Source: Diphasiastrum complanatum
Taxonomy: Eukaryota > Streptophyta > Lycopodiopsida > Lycopodiales > Lycopodiaceae
NCBI GenBank assembly: GCA_029204225.1
Contig: CM055107.1
Location: 12,664,486-12,728,485 of the forward strand
Direction: 5' to 3'
DNA length: 64,000 bases
Shown: one piece after another, positions 60,671 to 64,000 of the stretch
Position numbering within the stretch: position 1 is the stretch's first letter
Layout of the letters: each line of letters begins with the position of its first letter
Position numbers and translations under genes: made by a program
Notes under the pieces: model-generated
What the model was told of the DNA's origin: nothing
Databases searched by the model: none
What the model saw: the letters and a program-made list of their open reading frames with translations, nothing else

Positions 60671-62586
60671 AATGCTTAGACATTAAATGTGAAAATTTTA
60701 AAAATCAACACCACTGCAAAGATGAACATTTGCCTGATGCCATTCCAAAGATGATTGCCGAATCTCCATGTCCAGAGATGAACATTCATTTGCCGCCATT
60801 TCTAAATATGGCTTGTCCATATATTCAGACGAGTTTTTTACTATATTGGTTCTTACTTTACCTTTTGAAAACCATACTTTACTGTCATTGTACTATTTAT
60901 TTCTTTTTTCTCTATGACGCCTAAGCTTTATCATTTTCATGTGCATCTTCTTGTAGAGTATGGTCCGCTTAGGACAAGGAATTCAAAGAATCAACTCAGA
61001 TTCCGAGATGATCCATTATAGAGAGGGGGGGGGGGGGGGGGGGGGGGGGAAATCAAATCATTTGGATTTATGGTCATTGGGAGCATTATATCTTATTAAT
61101 CCACATTCATTAAAACATCATGATTTCCATTCGGTTACTCAATTGATAATTTATATGTGCCATATGAAAAAAGTGGTATTTTAGATTATTGTGAGAACTT
61201 GAAAACATATGGTAATGCAAATATCAAGGGAGTATCATGATACACATGAAATCCTAAAAACGGATTGAAATGTTACAGACTTCTTTGAGAGAGCTTATAA
61301 CTAGTAATGATGAGATGAAAGTTGCATTTCAAGCCATGCGAATCTCATAATTAAAGATATGGACTTGTTGAATAAGAAGACAAAAAGTAATTAAAAAAAT
61401 ATGATTGCCAACAAAGGATATTCGAGATCTTTCATCAAGAGAGTCACCGAAAAAGAAGGATCCATGCATTTAAGTAAGTGTTACCGTTACTATTTGTCCT
61501 TAATGTTGTTTGAAATTTTTCGCTTTCATACAATCACGAGTTGTCATATATCTATTTGTCTCCATTTCCTAGGAGAAGTTTTAGCATTGTGCTTTATAAA
61601 ATACATAGATTGTTTGCACAAATTTTTTAATCAACCTTCTTCTAACAATGATATTTGTTGTGCAGATGCACATTGGTTGTTCTCGAGCATTTCATAGATG
61701 CCAATTCCATTGGGAAGTCATTAGGTTCCTTTCTAACTTATAAGTCAACAAAATCAATGTGAGCACAAGTAGAATGAGTAAAATAAAAACTACTATCATA
61801 AGGAACATTATGAACGAGGTTGAAAAATTTCTGGATAGCACTTTACTTAGAACTTGCTCTAATCTACTCAAAACTTCATACAAATTTCAAAGTTGAGGGC
61901 TGTCTATACAGTGATGGATCTGCCCATCTTTTTCCCTTGAAATTCCGCTCATATAACAGTGTTTTACACTCAAAACAATTTCTCAATAGGCACTACTTTT
62001 AAGCCAACATGAAGTAGACAATCTAGACAAGTGGGGGATATATTATGGAGTGCACTCCCACACCTCTCTAGGACTTTGATAATCTTCAAAGCAATGCCGC
62101 AATGTGCACACCGTTTGATATTTCTGCCACTAGAACTAGGACTAAACTAAAGAACTCCATTTCCCAAGCATCAAATGATAGAATCAAAAGTTCTCTTGAT
62201 TTAAAAGCCATTCTTGGGCATTAAAAATATGCACGTGGCTTTTCATGTGCAAATTTGTGCAATTAATCCAGATGGAACTGTTTACAATCAATCTGCAACT
62301 CATCATCATGTACTTGACATGATTTCAAGCACATAATAACAAAGGAAAAGTTCACTCGTTGCAAGCATATGTATTTTGTTTTGGAATTAGATATTGATAA
62401 TACTATGTGCATCCACCCACCAAATCTCTCATCATTTGAACTATTTCAAATTCTAAATAGAACTAGACATGTGCCTAGTTGACATGGACTATATTGCATA
62501 TATTATTTTTGAAATTGTCGGAAAAAAAAAAAGTTTATGTTAAAGGAGTGCAAGCAATGACAATTTTCATTTAATTACATCTTGTG

Positions 62587-62588
<2 letters not shown>
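60671..62588. other. Spacer, no recognised gene
   Basis: AT-rich, with a 25-base G homopolymer at 61025-61049. Frames of 60-98 codons show no known domain. Confidence 0.5.
61025..61049 (+). repeat. (G)25 homopolymer
   Basis: An uninterrupted run of 25 G following GAGA. The poly-Gly frame here is an artefact. Confidence 0.9.

Positions 62589-62675
<87 letters not shown>
62589..62675. repeat. (TC)n microsatellite
   Basis: About 43 TC units, uninterrupted. Confidence 0.97.
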
Positions 62676-62678
<3 letters not shown>

Positions 62679-62780
62679 ATTTTAGACAAATATAAAAGTA
62701 GGGGAGTGAAATTTTATATGAGTTAGAATATTTACCTCAAATTGGAAGATTAAGTTATAAAGAAAAGCAAAAAATCAAAG

Positions 62781-62974
62781 CACACCATGTGCAGACAAAT
62801 TTTGAATAGCCACTACATTTATTGGACACCAATTGACCTCTTCTTGCACCCTAAACTTGCTCAAAAATAATTACTCGCACACCATGTGCAGACAAATTTT
62901 GAATAGCCACTACATTTATTGGACACCAATTGACCTCTTCTTGCATCCTAAACTTGCTCAAAAATAATTACTCA
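62781..62974 (+). repeat. 97-bp tandem duplication
   Basis: Units 62781-62877 and 62878-62974 are the same except for about two transitions. The unit starts CACACCATGTGCAG. It is non-coding as far as I can see. Confidence 0.95.
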
Positions 62975-64000
62975 CAAAATGCCAAAGCCAAAAATGTCCA
63001 ATTCTTTGTCAGTTCATGGTATGTAGCTACATGCACTCCATGTTGGAACCAACGCTCTGCTGGTTGAAGAAGACCTACACATCTATAACTACAAACATGA
63101 GTTGATTGAAGCTCATGTTTGACCCTTTTCATCATTCAGTTATTTTCACCCTGGAGTTTATGTACTCGGAAAATGTAGCCGTCATTCAAGTGAACATGTT
63201 TTTTGTAAGATCAAAATTTTGGGAAAGCATTTCTCTATTTTTTTCAATGAAGTGAACCACTGTTTTAGTCATAAAGACCACTTCAAGAGTATTATCAGAG
63301 AAATATTCATATGAGCAACTCAACATTCCAGGGCCCAATGTTCTAGATTGCATACAGAATGCTCATTCTGTAACGATTCACAAACTTGTCTGCATTCCGC
63401 TCTGTAACGTTGTGCAGAATACTTCTTTATGTGATTTTAGTTAATAAAAAGTTTTTGTGAAAAAACTTCCAAGTTCATAAGTACTTATAGGAGCTAAAAC
63501 TAAACTCCATGAGAGCTAATCAGGAAGAGCTTTTACATCTTGGAATAAGCTAGTGGGCAAGAATAAGCTCCTCTGAATCAAGTGCTAAGAAATTCAATAC
63601 TTGATCAATTGAGAAGATGTAAGCTGCCTAGCACATACTTTGGAATCCCAAATGGGGAAGAGGGTGCATTCTAAAGCTATCTTAATGATTTCGAGCTACC
63701 TCAAAACACAAAAATCTGCTTGAAAACTTGCATCTGATATAACACTGCCATACTCATCTATAAAAGCTCATGTCTATATTCCTTATTTAACATTATTGAC
63801 TTTAGACACACCCCATAAGAAAACTAACTATTTGACATGTTCAATGATTGTGAAAGGCCTCTCTTCCCAAGTCAAAACATGATTTTTTTTAGCGAGGCGA
63901 AAATGTCACTCACTCTTTTTTATATTGCGAAGAGCAAGACCATCAGTGAATTGAAAAAGACAAACGAAGGCAGCAATTGGGTCCTTGTGAAACTACACCA
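62975..64000. other. Spacer to window end, no recognised gene
   Basis: No coding similarity or repeat partner was noticed. Confidence 0.5.

Noticed and set aside
60960-61184. Poly-Gly containing 74-codon frame
   Set aside because: Created by the 25-base G run. No conserved features.

Overview
The window looks like a gene-poor, repeat-dense stretch of a large plant nuclear genome, probably an angiosperm or other seed plant. The reasons are abundant decayed Ty1/copia and Ty3/gypsy LTR retrotransposons with plant-type initiator-Met primer binding sites, a plant LINE remnant, many long (GA)n/(CT)n microsatellites, AT-rich spacers, and one intact nuclear gene for a plastid protein with spliceosomal introns. 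I cannot name the species.

Layout. 1-1960: minus-strand copia pol remnant. 1961-8016: complete but frameshifted plus-strand copia element with both LTRs, inserted into that remnant. 8960-9990: LTR-like repeat and an ORF1-like fragment. 10224-13020: two more copies of the minus-strand copia pol remnant. 13021-18337: composite gypsy material (LTR pieces, leader, Gag, RT, RNase H). 18338-21800: featureless AT-rich DNA. 21820-23650: minus-strand gypsy-like remnant. 24882-30474: the only convincing host gene, four-exon plastid ribosomal protein L11 on the minus strand, with copia scraps in its 4.1 kb first intron. 33415-33720: gypsy Gag fragment. 33721-37490: element bounded by roughly 0.9 kb inverted repeats and carrying a LINE C-terminal fragment. 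39821-40870: decayed coiled-coil reading frame. 42211-49613: minus-strand copia element split by a nested LTR element (43100-47230). The nested element carries antisense cold-shock-domain and enoyl-reductase-like pieces, a sense DUF1336 (EDR2-like) piece and a long unrecognised reading frame, but no visible pol. 51768-55930: further minus-strand copia Gag/protease pieces, a strong 0.34 kb foldback hairpin and an isolated gypsy-type primer site. 56169-58029: short LTR element with a Gag stub. 58368-59416: long gypsy Gag frame. 59640-60670: A-rich repeat and a dimeric minisatellite. 60671-64000: spacer with a 25-G run, a (CT)n tract and a 97-bp tandem duplication.

Function. Only the L11 gene looks functional. 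Its splice junctions conform and its reading frame is intact across 729 coding bases. Everything else is mobile-element or repeat sequence inactivated by stops, frameshifts, deletions and catalytic-residue changes. The most interesting object is the gene-fragment-carrying LTR element at 43.1-47.2 kb. Next are the foldback at 53.1-53.5 kb and the inverted-repeat element at 33.7-37.5 kb. All similarity statements were made by eye, without database searches.
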